Below, in pieces: positions 6,766-16,164 of a stretch of DNA of 22,923 bases. The stretch covers positions 1 to 22,923 of the forward strand of contig JAIELR010000080.1 in the NCBI GenBank assembly GCA_019752835.1. The letters run 5' to 3'. Source of the stretch: Gammaproteobacteria bacterium. GTDB taxonomy: Bacteria; Pseudomonadota; Gammaproteobacteria; UBA1113. Made by a program: the position numbers and the translations under genes. The notes under the pieces are model-generated. The model was not told the origin of the DNA. It made no database searches and worked only from the letters and a program-made list of their open reading frames with translations. How positions within the stretch are numbered: the stretch's first letter is position 1; each line of letters begins with the position of its first letter.

Positions 6766-9501
6766 ATGAAAATTTTTTTAGCTGTCCTTGCAGGCTTACT
6801 TTTTATAACAAACGCCTTTGCAACAGATCGCGTTATTGATTTAGTAATAGGTTACAAAACAGTCTATTTTGCTGGAAAACCAGAAACTGCAATAGCGGTC
6901 AATAATCAGATCCCAGCACCTACTTTACATTTTAAAGAAGGTGATCATGTCACTATCAATGTTTACAATAAGTTAAATCAAGAAACAGCCATTCATTGGC
7001 ATGGCCTTATTGTGCCATGGCAGATGGATGGTGTTTTAGGCATCAATCAACGGGGTATTCCACCCGGTGGCGTTTTTCATTATAAATTTACTGTGCATCA
7101 ATCTGGGACTTACTGGTACCATGCACATGCAGGACTTCAAGAGCAACAAGGGCTATATGGCACCTTTCTAATTGATCCAATAAAGAAGGAACCTTACAAA
7201 TATACTAAGGATTATACTATTGTTTTATCGGATTGGAGCAACACTGCTCCAGAGAAAATTCTGGATAACTTAAAAAAAGAAGGTGATTATTATTCTCCTA
7301 ACTTCCCGTTGCAACCGTCACTCGTAAAATTTATCCACGATTATCACAAGGCCTCAAAAGAAGAACGTCAACAGCTCATTGATGATTATAAAATGATGCA
7401 GCAAATGCGGATGAGCATTTATGATATGAGTGATGTAGCCTACGATGCTTTTTTACTGAATGGGCAGCCTAACTCAAATCCCTGGACCGCCCCTGTGAAG
7501 ATAGGAGACACCGTTCGTTTACGATTTATTGGTGCAGGAGGCAGTACTATTTTTCATGTAAAGATCCCCAATACCATTATGCAAATGATACATGTCGAAG
7601 GTAATGATATTAAGCCCTATCCTGTGAGTGATTTTACTATAGCTCCAGGGGAAACTTACGACGTATTGGTTAAAATTAAAAATAACGACCCTTATATTAT
7701 TTACGCAGAATCAATGGATACTGTAGGCGTAGCTTATGGTGCATTAGTGACTTATTCAGACCAAACTGTTCCTTACAAGGAAGTTAAGCCTTTTCCAGAG
7801 CCATTGCCTGTAACAAGAGGGATGATGTCCATGATGATGGGCAATATGAAGCGAGGTGTATTGCCCTCTACTCAGGCAATGGATGCACCTGTTACAAACA
7901 GCAATAATCAAACACACTCCATGAATGCAATGTCGCACGAAATGAAAATGAAAGACTCAATGGATATGAATAACACTACGCCTATGAATCATTCAATGGA
8001 TATGAATAACACTACGCCTATGAATCATTCAATGGATATGAGTAACACTACCCCTATGAATCATTCAATGGACATGAGTAACACTATGCCTATGAATCAT
8101 TCAATGGACATGAGTAACACTATGCCTATGAATCATTCAATGGATATGAGTAATACTACGCCTATGAGTCATTCAATGGATATGAGTAACACTACGCCTA
8201 TGAGCCATTCAATGGATATGAGTAACACTACGCCCATGAATCATTCAATGGATATGAGCATGCCAACCGAATCAACCCTAATAGGTGATAGCATTTCTCC
8301 ACCCAATTCAAATTGGGCCACTACATCAGGAACAAAATATGAAAATTTAACCGCTGCAGTTGAAACGAATGACCCCAATAAACCGATAGCGGGGGTTATT
8401 AACATGGAATTATTTGGTTATATGGATCGATACATTTGGTTTATTAACGGAGTTCCTGAAGATAAGGCGCATCCTATTATCTTAGCACCAGGGAAGCGGT
8501 ATCGTTTTGTATTTACTAATACTTCAATGATGCATCATCCTATGCATATTCATGGTCATTGGTTTATTTTACGTGAAGGCAAAGGAGCTTATGATCCATT
8601 ATTGCATACCATTGATGTGCCCCCGGGCGCTACTATCACGGCTGATGTAGATACAGATGCAAGCGGTCAATGGATCTTCCATTGTCATTTGCTGTACCAC
8701 ATGATGTCTGGTATGGCACGCACATTTCAATATTCGACTTTATTAGAAATAACTCAAGATAAAGCTACACCACAAGATATAATTCAACAAACACCCTACC
8801 ATAATCGACCTATAGTCAGAGTAGATGAAGCCCTACCCATAGATACATCACTCGTTAAGCATCCCATGGCGCATCCAGATAGTTTATGGCTCTCTAATTT
8901 TTTAGATATAGGCATAAGTCCCATAGCGAATGATCAAAAAGCTACTTTTAAAGGGTTGTATGGATCAGATTATAATAAATTAGAACTATTTTCCAATGAT
9001 GCTGAGATTAGAAATGGAACAGTTGAAAGTGCAGACATGGATATTTTTTACTGGCATTTACTGGATCAGTTTTGGGCTATCAAAGGCGGCGCTAATTACG
9101 TTTATCGCCCCGCACAAACTCCGTATTGGCAGCCAGGTTTAGGCATAGAAGGTTTAATGCCTTATTTTATTGATACGGATGTTAGGACTTATTATCATGA
9201 CGGCAGTGAGAAGTTGGATTTGGAGTTATCACGAGACACACAAATTACCAATAATTTCTTTATTAGAGCAGCAGCCCGTAGCATTTTAGCCTCAAAAACA
9301 GTTTCAGAAGCTGAAATTGGCAGCGGTTTAAATCAAATGCGTTATATTATACGACCTTATTATCGATTAATGCCTGGGTTAAATATTTTTGCAGAATTTG
9401 AGCATGAACAAAATTATGGTACTTTTAAAGATTTGCAAACTGCCGATGGAGAACCCGCCATGCAAAATACCTTAACTGTTGGTCTTGCAGTCGTATTCTA
9501 A
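6766..9501 (+). CDS. copA: CopA-type multicopper oxidase fused to a CopB-like outer-membrane domain
   Basis: 911 residues. A Sec-type signal peptide ends near residue 19, without the twin-arginine motif usual in CopA. The oxidase part (20-660) carries all four copper motifs: HWHG (77-80), the HAH of WYHAH (119-121), HPMHIHGHW (591-599) and HCHLLYHMMSGM (639-650). It should oxidise Cu(I) to Cu(II) in the periplasm. Residues 353-502 are a Met-rich insert including a 12-residue repeat. Residues about 725-911 match CopB (PF05275): FKGLYGSDYNKLELFS, then GLGIEGLMPYFIDTD, then an ending in VGLAVVF with a terminal Phe like an outer-membrane barrel. CopA and CopB are normally separate adjacent genes, so this single frame is a fusion. 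No stop or restart site is seen at the junction. The oxidase call is very strong and the CopB call is strong. Confidence 0.93.
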   Translation: MKIFLAVLAGLLFITNAFATDRVIDLVIGYKTVYFAGKPETAIAVNNQIPAPTLHFKEGDHVTINVYNKLNQETAIHWHGLIVPWQMDGVLGINQRGIPPGGVFHYKFTVHQSGTYWYHAHAGLQEQQGLYGTFLIDPIKKEPYKYTKDYTIVLSDWSNTAPEKILDNLKKEGDYYSPNFPLQPSLVKFIHDYHKASKEERQQLIDDYKMMQQMRMSIYDMSDVAYDAFLLNGQPNSNPWTAPVKIGDTVRLRFIGAGGSTIFHVKIPNTIMQMIHVEGNDIKPYPVSDFTIAPGETYDVLVKIKNNDPYIIYAESMDTVGVAYGALVTYSDQTVPYKEVKPFPEPLPVTRGMMSMMMGNMKRGVLPSTQAMDAPVTNSNNQTHSMNAMSHEMKMKDSMDMNNTTPMNHSMDMNNTTPMNHSMDMSNTTPMNHSMDMSNTMPMNHSMDMSNTMPMNHSMDMSNTTPMSHSMDMSNTTPMSHSMDMSNTTPMNHSMDMSMPTESTLIGDSISPPNSNWATTSGTKYENLTAAVETNDPNKPIAGVINMELFGYMDRYIWFINGVPEDKAHPIILAPGKRYRFVFTNTSMMHHPMHIHGHWFILREGKGAYDPLLHTIDVPPGATITADVDTDASGQWIFHCHLLYHMMSGMARTFQYSTLLEITQDKATPQDIIQQTPYHNRPIVRVDEALPIDTSLVKHPMAHPDSLWLSNFLDIGISPIANDQKATFKGLYGSDYNKLELFSNDAEIRNGTVESADMDIFYWHLLDQFWAIKGGANYVYRPAQTPYWQPGLGIEGLMPYFIDTDVRTYYHDGSEKLDLELSRDTQITNNFFIRAAARSILASKTVSEAEIGSGLNQMRYIIRPYYRLMPGLNIFAEFEHEQNYGTFKDLQTADGEPAMQNTLTVGLAVVF
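7957..8259 (+). repeat. 36-bp tandem repeat (8.4 copies) in copA encoding a Met/His motif
   Basis: Eight consecutive 36-bp units (7957-8244) and a partial ninth each encode a 12-residue motif of the form SMDMSNTTPMNH, with small changes (N/S, T/M). Periodicity is exact and in frame. Each unit supplies three or four methionines and one histidine, a likely Cu(I)-binding array. The near-identity of units predicts length variation between strains. Confidence 0.97.
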
Positions 9502-9527
9502 AGTTAGGCTAATTGGAGCACACAATC

Positions 9528-10238
9528 ATGAATTATAAATTTAATATCCACGGGATAAGCTGCGAAAGTTGTATTAAAAAAATTAGTACTTTGCTAATCA
9601 ATGAACTGCACGTCTCAGCTTTAAATTTTAGTTCCAACAATACAATAATTGAGTTTGAAAGCACTATTACAATAAATATTAATCAGCTCAATGCCCTATT
9701 AAGTAAGATTGGTACTTATACCGTGAGCACAATTAATGAGCTACCCATTGCGGCAAGTATAAAAGATAAACCATCTTATAAGCCAATATATTTGATCTTT
9801 TTTTATTTATTATTGACAAACACTATAATTAGTGCAAAAAGCATGCAGTTTGATGGTTTTATGGCAAATTTTATGGCGGCTTTTTTCTTGATATTTTCAT
9901 TCTTCAAATTATTAGATTTAGATGGTTTTGCTAGCGGCTATTCTGCTTATGACATAATTGCTAAGAAATTCTATCGCTATGGTTATATTTACCCATTTAT
10001 TGAATTTGGTTTGGGTCTTGGTTATATACTATTTCCGGCTAGCTTATATTTCAATATAGCAGTATTTTTCCTAATGTTTGTGTCGAGCATTGGTGTCATT
10101 AAAGCTAAACTTTCAAAACAGAAATTCGATTGTGCTTGTGTCGGCACTTTTTTAAAAGTACCTTTAGGCAGTATTGCGATTATTGAAGACGTATTAATGA
10201 CAATTCTGGCATTAGCCATGATACTTAAAATAATTTAA
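9528..10238 (+). CDS. HMA domain fused to a MauE/DoxX-like membrane domain
   Basis: 236 residues. Residues 1-68 form a heavy-metal-associated fold with the CxxC motif GISCESC (C12, C15). The rest is a membrane domain of about four helices (87-103, 109-128, 153-171, 174-191, plus a C-terminal helix) similar to the MauE/DoxX-like redox-associated family. It carries a conserved-looking cysteine pair in CACVGTF (C202, C204) and the ending PLGSIAIIEDVLM. A role in copper or thiol handling at the membrane is inferred. I chose ATG 9528 over an upstream in-frame TTG because GGAG (9515-9518) is spaced 9 bases before it. It starts 26 bp after copA and is followed by the cus genes. Confidence 0.75.
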   Translation: MNYKFNIHGISCESCIKKISTLLINELHVSALNFSSNNTIIEFESTITININQLNALLSKIGTYTVSTINELPIAASIKDKPSYKPIYLIFFYLLLTNTIISAKSMQFDGFMANFMAAFFLIFSFFKLLDLDGFASGYSAYDIIAKKFYRYGYIYPFIEFGLGLGYILFPASLYFNIAVFFLMFVSSIGVIKAKLSKQKFDCACVGTFLKVPLGSIAIIEDVLMTILALAMILKII

Positions 10239-10307
10239 CTTTTGCAAAGGTTAATGGTGGTTTATCAGGAATAATATAAAGTGAATAGGCTGTTTAAGGG
10301 ATCAGTT

Positions 10308-10379
10308 ATGAATAACTACGGATGTCGGCAGCTAGCAACGAGTATGAATACTGAGCAAAACATTTTAAAATCGGAGTAA
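10308..10379 (+). pseudogene. 23-codon relic of a CDF transporter gene start
   Basis: A short frame MNNYGCRQLATSMNTEQNIL... ends in TAA after 23 codons. It matches the N-terminus of the CDF transporter encoded on the other strand at 16165-16776 (MNNCGCQPLATTNAERKIL) in both protein and DNA, up to the conserved ATTTTAAAA, then stops. It is most simply a truncated duplicate left by recombination. A conserved leader peptide for cusC is a less likely alternative. Confidence 0.6.
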
Positions 10380-10390
10380 ATAGGTGATAC

Positions 10391-11731
10391 ATGCAAACTA
10401 AGACACAGCGTGGGCTTGTTGCTAGTCTATTGATAAAAAAGTTTATCTCATTCAAGCAGTTGTCGGTTATATTTTATCGCCGATTTGTGGATATTTTCAT
10501 TTTTGCGGGAATTTTTATTGCGCCGCTGTCTATTTTCGCCAATACACTTAGCCTACCCGAAGCGGAGCATTTAGCACTAACCAATGCGCCCGAGCTACGC
10601 AGCTTGCAAGCAAGACTAGAAGCCTTACAACAACAAGCCGTGGCGGATGGTCAATTACCTGACCCACAGCTCACAGTAGGTGCAATCAATGTGCCGACTA
10701 ATACTTTTAGCTTTAATCAAGACGATATGACTATGGTACAATTTGGACTGCAACAGACCTTTTTACCTGGGCATTCTTTAAAATATAAATCGCAAAAAAC
10801 AGAAGATTTATCGAAAGCGATGGAGAAAAAGCAACAAGCTGAAAGTTTAGATTTATTACGCAAAGTACGAGAAAGCTGGCTTGAGCTCTATTACTGGACT
10901 AATGCGAAACAAATTTTTGATAAAAATATTACATTGTATCAATATTTATTGAAATCAGTTACCTCACAATATAGTGTAGGTAAAGCAACACAATCAGATG
11001 TATTAGAAGTGCAATTAGAGTTATCGCGTCTTCAAGATCAACGCATTCAATTTTTGCAACAAATCGATGTCGCACGTGCGGATTTAAGTCGTTGGATTCG
11101 CTTAGACGATGCGAGTTGGTCTATAACGCCTACATTACCACAATGGCCAGCACCTCCGCCTTTATCTGCTTTGAGCACACAAATACAACAACATCCCTTG
11201 CTAAAGATTGATGCGGAAAATATCAATGCAGCCAAGGATGACGTCAGTTACGCTAAAGAACAATATAAACCGGGGTGGATGCTAGAAGCCGACTATGGCG
11301 TTCGCCAAGGTGAGATGCAGAATGGTATGCCGCGGTCTAATATGGTAACGATGCAGGCCACGGTGGATTTACCTTTTTTTACCGGTAAACGACAGAGTAA
11401 AGAACTCGCTGCCAGTAATTCGCAATTATTAGCAACCGAGATGGATCAGCAAACACATTATAGAGATTTATCGCAAGAATTACAGCAACAATATGCCACT
11501 TGGCAAAGATTGTCAGAGCGCGATGCCTTATATCAAAAACAATTGATCCCTGAATCAACACAAAATGCTAAAGCGGCCTTAGCATCGTATAGCGATGCAA
11601 AAACCGATCTCAGTACGGTACTGCGTGCTTATAGCGGCGAGCTGACTGCACAAATGGAATTATTACAAATTCAAATTACTCGTGCTAAAGCCCGTGTTAA
11701 TTTACTCTATCTGCAAGGGGAAACGAAATGA
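10391..11731 (+). CDS. cusC: CusC/CzcC-type outer-membrane efflux protein (TolC family)
   Basis: 446 residues. A hydrophobic signal segment (about 34-50, after an unusually long charged N-terminal region) is followed by LSLPEAEHLALTNAPELRSL, the standard opening of the outer membrane efflux protein repeat. Two long helical repeats with strand segments follow (for example DLPFFTGKRQSKELAASNSQ). It should form the trimeric outer-membrane duct of the tripartite metal pump. No lipobox cysteine is seen, so unlike E. coli CusC it is probably not a lipoprotein. An AGGTG sits close to the ATG, a modest ribosome site. It shares an ATGA overlap with cusB, so the three pump genes are one operon. Confidence 0.9.
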   Translation: MQTKTQRGLVASLLIKKFISFKQLSVIFYRRFVDIFIFAGIFIAPLSIFANTLSLPEAEHLALTNAPELRSLQARLEALQQQAVADGQLPDPQLTVGAINVPTNTFSFNQDDMTMVQFGLQQTFLPGHSLKYKSQKTEDLSKAMEKKQQAESLDLLRKVRESWLELYYWTNAKQIFDKNITLYQYLLKSVTSQYSVGKATQSDVLEVQLELSRLQDQRIQFLQQIDVARADLSRWIRLDDASWSITPTLPQWPAPPPLSALSTQIQQHPLLKIDAENINAAKDDVSYAKEQYKPGWMLEADYGVRQGEMQNGMPRSNMVTMQATVDLPFFTGKRQSKELAASNSQLLATEMDQQTHYRDLSQELQQQYATWQRLSERDALYQKQLIPESTQNAKAALASYSDAKTDLSTVLRAYSGELTAQMELLQIQITRAKARVNLLYLQGETK

Positions 11732-12951
11732 AGCAACGGCCAATGTTTTTCGCTATCGCTGGTATCCTTATTATTTTCGGGGTGAGTGGATATTATTTAA
11801 AAAGTGGTGTCGTGAGCTTGCCCCAAGAGCAAGTGAAACCTTCATACTGGATTGATCCCATGGAGCCGAAAGTGCATTATCCAGGCCCGGGTAAATCGTC
11901 TATGGGAATGGAGTTAGTCCCAGTTTATCCCAAAGCGGACAACTCAAATACGCTTCATATTTCACCCGCAGTTGTCCAGAACCTAGGCATACAAACGGCG
12001 CTAGTGGTAAAGGGGCCTTTACCCAAACGCATCAACACCGTAGGCTATATCCAATCCAATGAAGATAATATCAGCCATATCCACACTTATGTCGATGGTT
12101 GGTTGAGAAAATTAACCGTGAAGGCGACCGGTGAATCAGTACATACAGGACAATTGCTATTTCAACTGTATTCACCTACATTGGTTAATGCGCAATCGGA
12201 TTATTTGTTGGCATTAAACTCGGGCAATGCAGCGCTTATCAACGCAGCACACAAACAATTACGGGCTTTACAAATCTCAGAACAACAAATCCAGCAACTC
12301 ACAAAAACCCATCAAGTGAGTCAATTGGTTGATATATATTCACCACAAAATGGCGTCATTATTGCTTTGAATGTGAGAGAAGGTATGCGAGTTACACCAG
12401 ATCTGGATATTATGAGTCTTTCGGATCTAGCGAATGTGTGGATGATGGCCGAAGTGGATGAAGCCCAAACAAACTGGGTAAAAGTAGGTGCGCCAGTTGA
12501 AGCTCGCATTACGGCTTTTCCAGGTAAAATCTGGCAAGGCCGAGTTGATTATGTCTATCCTAGCATCAATATAACCACACGTACCTTACCGGTACGTATT
12601 AAATTTGATAATCCTAATTTGGAACTTAAACCCAATATGTATGCTGATGTGTCTATCTTGGTAGAGTCAAACAATCCTGTTGTGAATATCTCTTTAGCGG
12701 CATTGATCCGCAATAGCCAGCGTGATCACGTTATCCTTTATTTAGGTGAGGGGCGTTTTCAGGTACAACGCGTTACAGTGGGCATGGAATCGGGAGACCG
12801 TGTAGAGATTTTGTCGGGTCTTGCTGTAGGAGACAAAATAGTAACATCCGGACAATTTTTGCTGGATTCAGAGGCTAATTTGAATGCAGGATTACAGCGT
12901 TTACAAACACCAGCCAATGCGATGCAAATGGGCACGGAGAAAAATAAATGA
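11728..12951 (+). CDS. cusB: CusB-type periplasmic adaptor with heavy-metal-binding domain
   Basis: 407 residues. One N-terminal membrane anchor (7-25) is followed at 40-67 by a heavy-metal-binding domain, YWIDPMEPKVHYPGPGKSS then MGMELVPVYP, whose M45, M59 and M61 are candidate Cu(I)/Ag(I) ligands. Barrel-sandwich (lipoyl-like), helical hairpin and beta-barrel regions of the RND adaptor family follow (IYSPQNGVIIALNVREGMRV is the second lipoyl half). It links CusA to CusC and in CusB-type adaptors passes metal to the pump. Both ends use ATGA-type 4-nt overlaps with cusC and cusA, indicating translational coupling. Confidence 0.92.
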   Translation: MKQRPMFFAIAGILIIFGVSGYYLKSGVVSLPQEQVKPSYWIDPMEPKVHYPGPGKSSMGMELVPVYPKADNSNTLHISPAVVQNLGIQTALVVKGPLPKRINTVGYIQSNEDNISHIHTYVDGWLRKLTVKATGESVHTGQLLFQLYSPTLVNAQSDYLLALNSGNAALINAAHKQLRALQISEQQIQQLTKTHQVSQLVDIYSPQNGVIIALNVREGMRVTPDLDIMSLSDLANVWMMAEVDEAQTNWVKVGAPVEARITAFPGKIWQGRVDYVYPSINITTRTLPVRIKFDNPNLELKPNMYADVSILVESNNPVVNISLAALIRNSQRDHVILYLGEGRFQVQRVTVGMESGDRVEILSGLAVGDKIVTSGQFLLDSEANLNAGLQRLQTPANAMQMGTEKNK

Positions 12952-15900
12952 TCGCCACTGTCATCCGTTGGTCACTACGTAATCGCATTTTAGTATTATT
13001 GTTGGCAGGATTACTCGTGTTAGTGGGCATTTATACGATTAAAAACACCGCCGTAGATGCTATTCCTGATTTATCGGATGTACAAGTTATCATTAAAACA
13101 GACTATCCGGGCCAGACACCACAGGTAGTTGAAGATCAAGTTACTTACCCTTTGACCACAGCGATGCTGGCGGTGCCTGGCTCTGTGACGGTGCGTGCCG
13201 AGTCAGGGTTTGGCGAATCCTATGTCTATGTTATTTTTAAAGATGGCACCGATTTGTATTGGGCGCGGTCAAGGGTGTTGGAATACTTAAGTCAAATGTC
13301 GAATCGTTTACCGCCTGAAGCGACTACGGCTTTAGGGCCTGATGCTACCGGTGTTGGTTGGGTTTATGAATATGCTTTAACGGACAAATCGAATCAGTAT
13401 AATTTGTCACAATTAACCAGCATACAAAATTGGTTTTTAAAATATGAATTGCAAAAAATACCGGGCGTGGCGGAAGTTGCAACCGTGGGCGGTATGGTGC
13501 GGCAATATCAAATTACACTGGATCCGAATCGTTTACGTGCCTTTAGTTTGACTTTAGAGCAAGTAAAACAAGCGGTTCAAAATGCGAATCAAGAGGTCGG
13601 TGGCGCAGCGCTGGAAATGAGTGAAGCAGAATATATGGTCGATGTTAAAGGCTATCTAAAATCAATTTATGATATTGAGCAAATTCCAGTGGGACTAGGC
13701 AAGGATGGTATCCCCATATTAATGAAGGATATTGCTAACGTACAATTAGGACCACAAATGCGTCGAGGCATTGCGGACCTAAATGGTCAGGGTGATGTTA
13801 CCGGTGGCATTATTGTGATGCGCTATGGGCAAAATGCACTAAAAACGATTGAAGGCGTGAAAACAAAGTTAGCCGCTTTAAAAGCGAGCTTACCTACGGG
13901 GGTACACATTGTTGAAACCTATAATCGTGCTACATTGATCCACAAGGCCATCAATACCTTGAGTGATAAGTTGATTGAAGAGTTTATTATTGTGTCACTG
14001 ATTTGTATTGCCTTTTTATACCATTTTCGCTCGTCTTTGGTCATCATTGTTAGTCTGCCTTTAGGCATTCTTGCTGCTATTATCATCATGCATCTACAAG
14101 GGATTAATGCGAATATTATGTCGCTAGGCGGTATTGCTATCGCCATTGGAGCAATGGTGGATGCCGCAATTGTCATGATAGAAAATACGCACAGACACAT
14201 GGAAAATGCTACTATTACTGATCAGAACCGTTGGCAGGTTATACAGCAAGCAACACTAGAAGTCGGCCCCCCTTTATTCTTTTCTCTATTGATTATTACT
14301 TTCAGTTTTTTACCTATTTTTGCTCTGCAGGCACAAGAAGGCAGAATGTTCTCGCCTTTAGCCTATACTAAAACGTATGCTATGGCGGCTGCCGCGGGGT
14401 TATCAATTACGTTGGTACCCGTATTGATGGGATATTTAATTCGCGGCCATATCAAACCAGAGCGGCAAAACCCACTGAACCGCGTTCTATATGCACTGTA
14501 TTATCCAGTCATTCAGACTGTATTAAAAGCACCTAAGGCTGTGCTTGCTATTGCCTTAGGAATAGTTTTGTTGAGTGTATGGCCTGCTTTACATTTGGGC
14601 TCTGAGTTTATGCCCACTCTGGATGAAGGCGATTTGATGTATATGCCCACGACCTTTCCGGGATTATCTGCCGGTAAAGCCGCACAAGTTTTGCAGCAAA
14701 CCGATAAATTGATTTATGCTTTTCCCGAAGTCAAAACGGTATTTGGTAAAATAGGCCATGCCGCCACCGCCACCGATCCGGCACCGCTGTCAATGATGGA
14801 AACGACGATTCAATTTAAACCTAGAAACACATGGCCTAAAGGTATGACACCTGAGAAATTACGGGCACAACTGACGACACAATTACAATTGCCAGGCGTG
14901 TCTAATGCCTGGGTAATGCCCATCAGCACGCGTATTGATATGTTGGCTACAGGCATTAAAACCCCTGTGGGCATAAAAATTGCCGGACCTGATTTGCAAA
15001 CCATACAAAGTATAGGCCAACAGTTAGAAACTATTTTACAGCCTCTACCAGGTACTGTGTCAGTATATGCTGAACGTACAGCGAGTGCGCGTTATGTCAC
15101 TATAGACATCAATCGCAAGGAAGCCGCACGTTATGGTCTTAACATAAAAGATGTTCAGGATATTATTGAAATGGCAGTAGGCGGTATGAATATTACTCAA
15201 ACGATCGAGGGACGGGAACGTTATCCGGTTAACCTACGCTATCCGCACTATAGTCGAGATTCACTGGAAAAATTACGTCTATTGCCGATTGTGACCAGTG
15301 AAGGAGCCAGTATTCCATTGGAAACCATCGCCAAGGTTAATATAACCGAAGGACCTGATATGATCCGCAGCGAAAATGCGCAGCTGAATGGTTGGGTCTA
15401 TTTGGATATTGCGGGCCGTGACTTGGGCTCTTATGTATATGATGCGCAACAAAGGGTATCACAACAACTCAAATTACCGTCAGGCTATTCCCTGAGCTGG
15501 TCTGGTCAGTATGAGTATTTAGCACGTGCTAAGGCGCGGTTAGAAATGGTTGCACCTTTCACGTTGGCCATCATTATTTTCTTGCTGTATCTGAATTTCC
15601 GCCGCATTACTGAAGTGGTGATCATTTTAGCGACTTTACCGTTGGGATTAGTCGGTGGTGCCTGGTTGCTTTATCTTTTAGGGTATCACCTATCCGTAGC
15701 AGTAGGGGTTGGTTTTATTGCTTTAGCTGGCGTGGCGGTTGAAATCGGGGTGGTGATGTTGGTTTATCTGAACCAAGCATTCAAGAAATACCAACAGCGC
15801 GCAGAAGAAAAGGGTTGCCCATTGACAAAAGAGGATATCGCCAATGCCATCATTGATGGTGCCTTATTGCGCTTAAGGCCCATCGCCATGACGGTGTGTG

Positions 15901-16067
15901 CGGTTGTAGGAGGGTTATTGCCCATTATGTTTTTGGGTGGTACCGGCTCAGAAGTCATGCGCCGTATTGCCGCACCCATGGTAGGTGGCATGATCAGCGC
16001 TACTTTATTGACGTTGATGGTTATTCCAGCAGTTTATTTTCTATGGAAGCAAAAAAGCTGTAAATAG
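12948..16067 (+). CDS. cusA: CusA-type Cu(I)/Ag(I) RND efflux pump
   Basis: 1039 residues, full length for heavy-metal RND pumps, with the usual 12 membrane helices and two large periplasmic loops. Substrate type is readable. The helix-4 motif GAMVDAAIVMIEN (401-413) has D405 and E412, the same numbers as in E. coli CusA, and is the monovalent-metal form rather than the CzcA form. The CusA methionine triad is conserved as M566 (LMYMPTTFPG), M616 (PLSMMETTI) and M665 (IDMLATG), equivalent to M573, M623 and M672. It exports Cu(I)/Ag(I) using proton flow. It closes the cusCBA operon. No strong terminator is visible in the 97 bp after it. Confidence 0.96.
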   Translation: MIATVIRWSLRNRILVLLLAGLLVLVGIYTIKNTAVDAIPDLSDVQVIIKTDYPGQTPQVVEDQVTYPLTTAMLAVPGSVTVRAESGFGESYVYVIFKDGTDLYWARSRVLEYLSQMSNRLPPEATTALGPDATGVGWVYEYALTDKSNQYNLSQLTSIQNWFLKYELQKIPGVAEVATVGGMVRQYQITLDPNRLRAFSLTLEQVKQAVQNANQEVGGAALEMSEAEYMVDVKGYLKSIYDIEQIPVGLGKDGIPILMKDIANVQLGPQMRRGIADLNGQGDVTGGIIVMRYGQNALKTIEGVKTKLAALKASLPTGVHIVETYNRATLIHKAINTLSDKLIEEFIIVSLICIAFLYHFRSSLVIIVSLPLGILAAIIIMHLQGINANIMSLGGIAIAIGAMVDAAIVMIENTHRHMENATITDQNRWQVIQQATLEVGPPLFFSLLIITFSFLPIFALQAQEGRMFSPLAYTKTYAMAAAAGLSITLVPVLMGYLIRGHIKPERQNPLNRVLYALYYPVIQTVLKAPKAVLAIALGIVLLSVWPALHLGSEFMPTLDEGDLMYMPTTFPGLSAGKAAQVLQQTDKLIYAFPEVKTVFGKIGHAATATDPAPLSMMETTIQFKPRNTWPKGMTPEKLRAQLTTQLQLPGVSNAWVMPISTRIDMLATGIKTPVGIKIAGPDLQTIQSIGQQLETILQPLPGTVSVYAERTASARYVTIDINRKEAARYGLNIKDVQDIIEMAVGGMNITQTIEGRERYPVNLRYPHYSRDSLEKLRLLPIVTSEGASIPLETIAKVNITEGPDMIRSENAQLNGWVYLDIAGRDLGSYVYDAQQRVSQQLKLPSGYSLSWSGQYEYLARAKARLEMVAPFTLAIIIFLLYLNFRRITEVVIILATLPLGLVGGAWLLYLLGYHLSVAVGVGFIALAGVAVEIGVVMLVYLNQAFKKYQQRAEEKGCPLTKEDIANAIIDGALLRLRPIAMTVCAVVGGLLPIMFLGGTGSEVMRRIAAPMVGGMISATLLTLMVIPAVYFLWKQKSCK

Positions 16068-16164
16068 TTAATACCTTATTGAAGTTCAGCGCATGTGTAT
16101 TCAAATCGCACTGGAATACTCACTCTAGGCGCACAAAAAGGGTATTTTTGACTCGATACCACAA

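Noticed and set aside
7957..8259. Regular repeats as a CRISPR array
   Set aside because: Units are contiguous 36-bp tandem repeats with no spacers and are in frame within copA.
9513..9527. TTG start for the HMA-MauE protein
   Set aside because: The GGAG ribosome site lies inside this extension and points to ATG 9528.
13919..14200. Reverse-strand frame inside cusA, and other opposite-strand frames inside large genes
   Set aside because: They mirror the codon pattern of strongly supported genes, have no ribosome site and no recognisable product.
16137..16160. Hairpin GGTAT/ATACC between cusA and the CDF gene as a bidirectional terminator
   Set aside because: The stem has only 5 bp with a 10-base loop and no proper T-run on either side.
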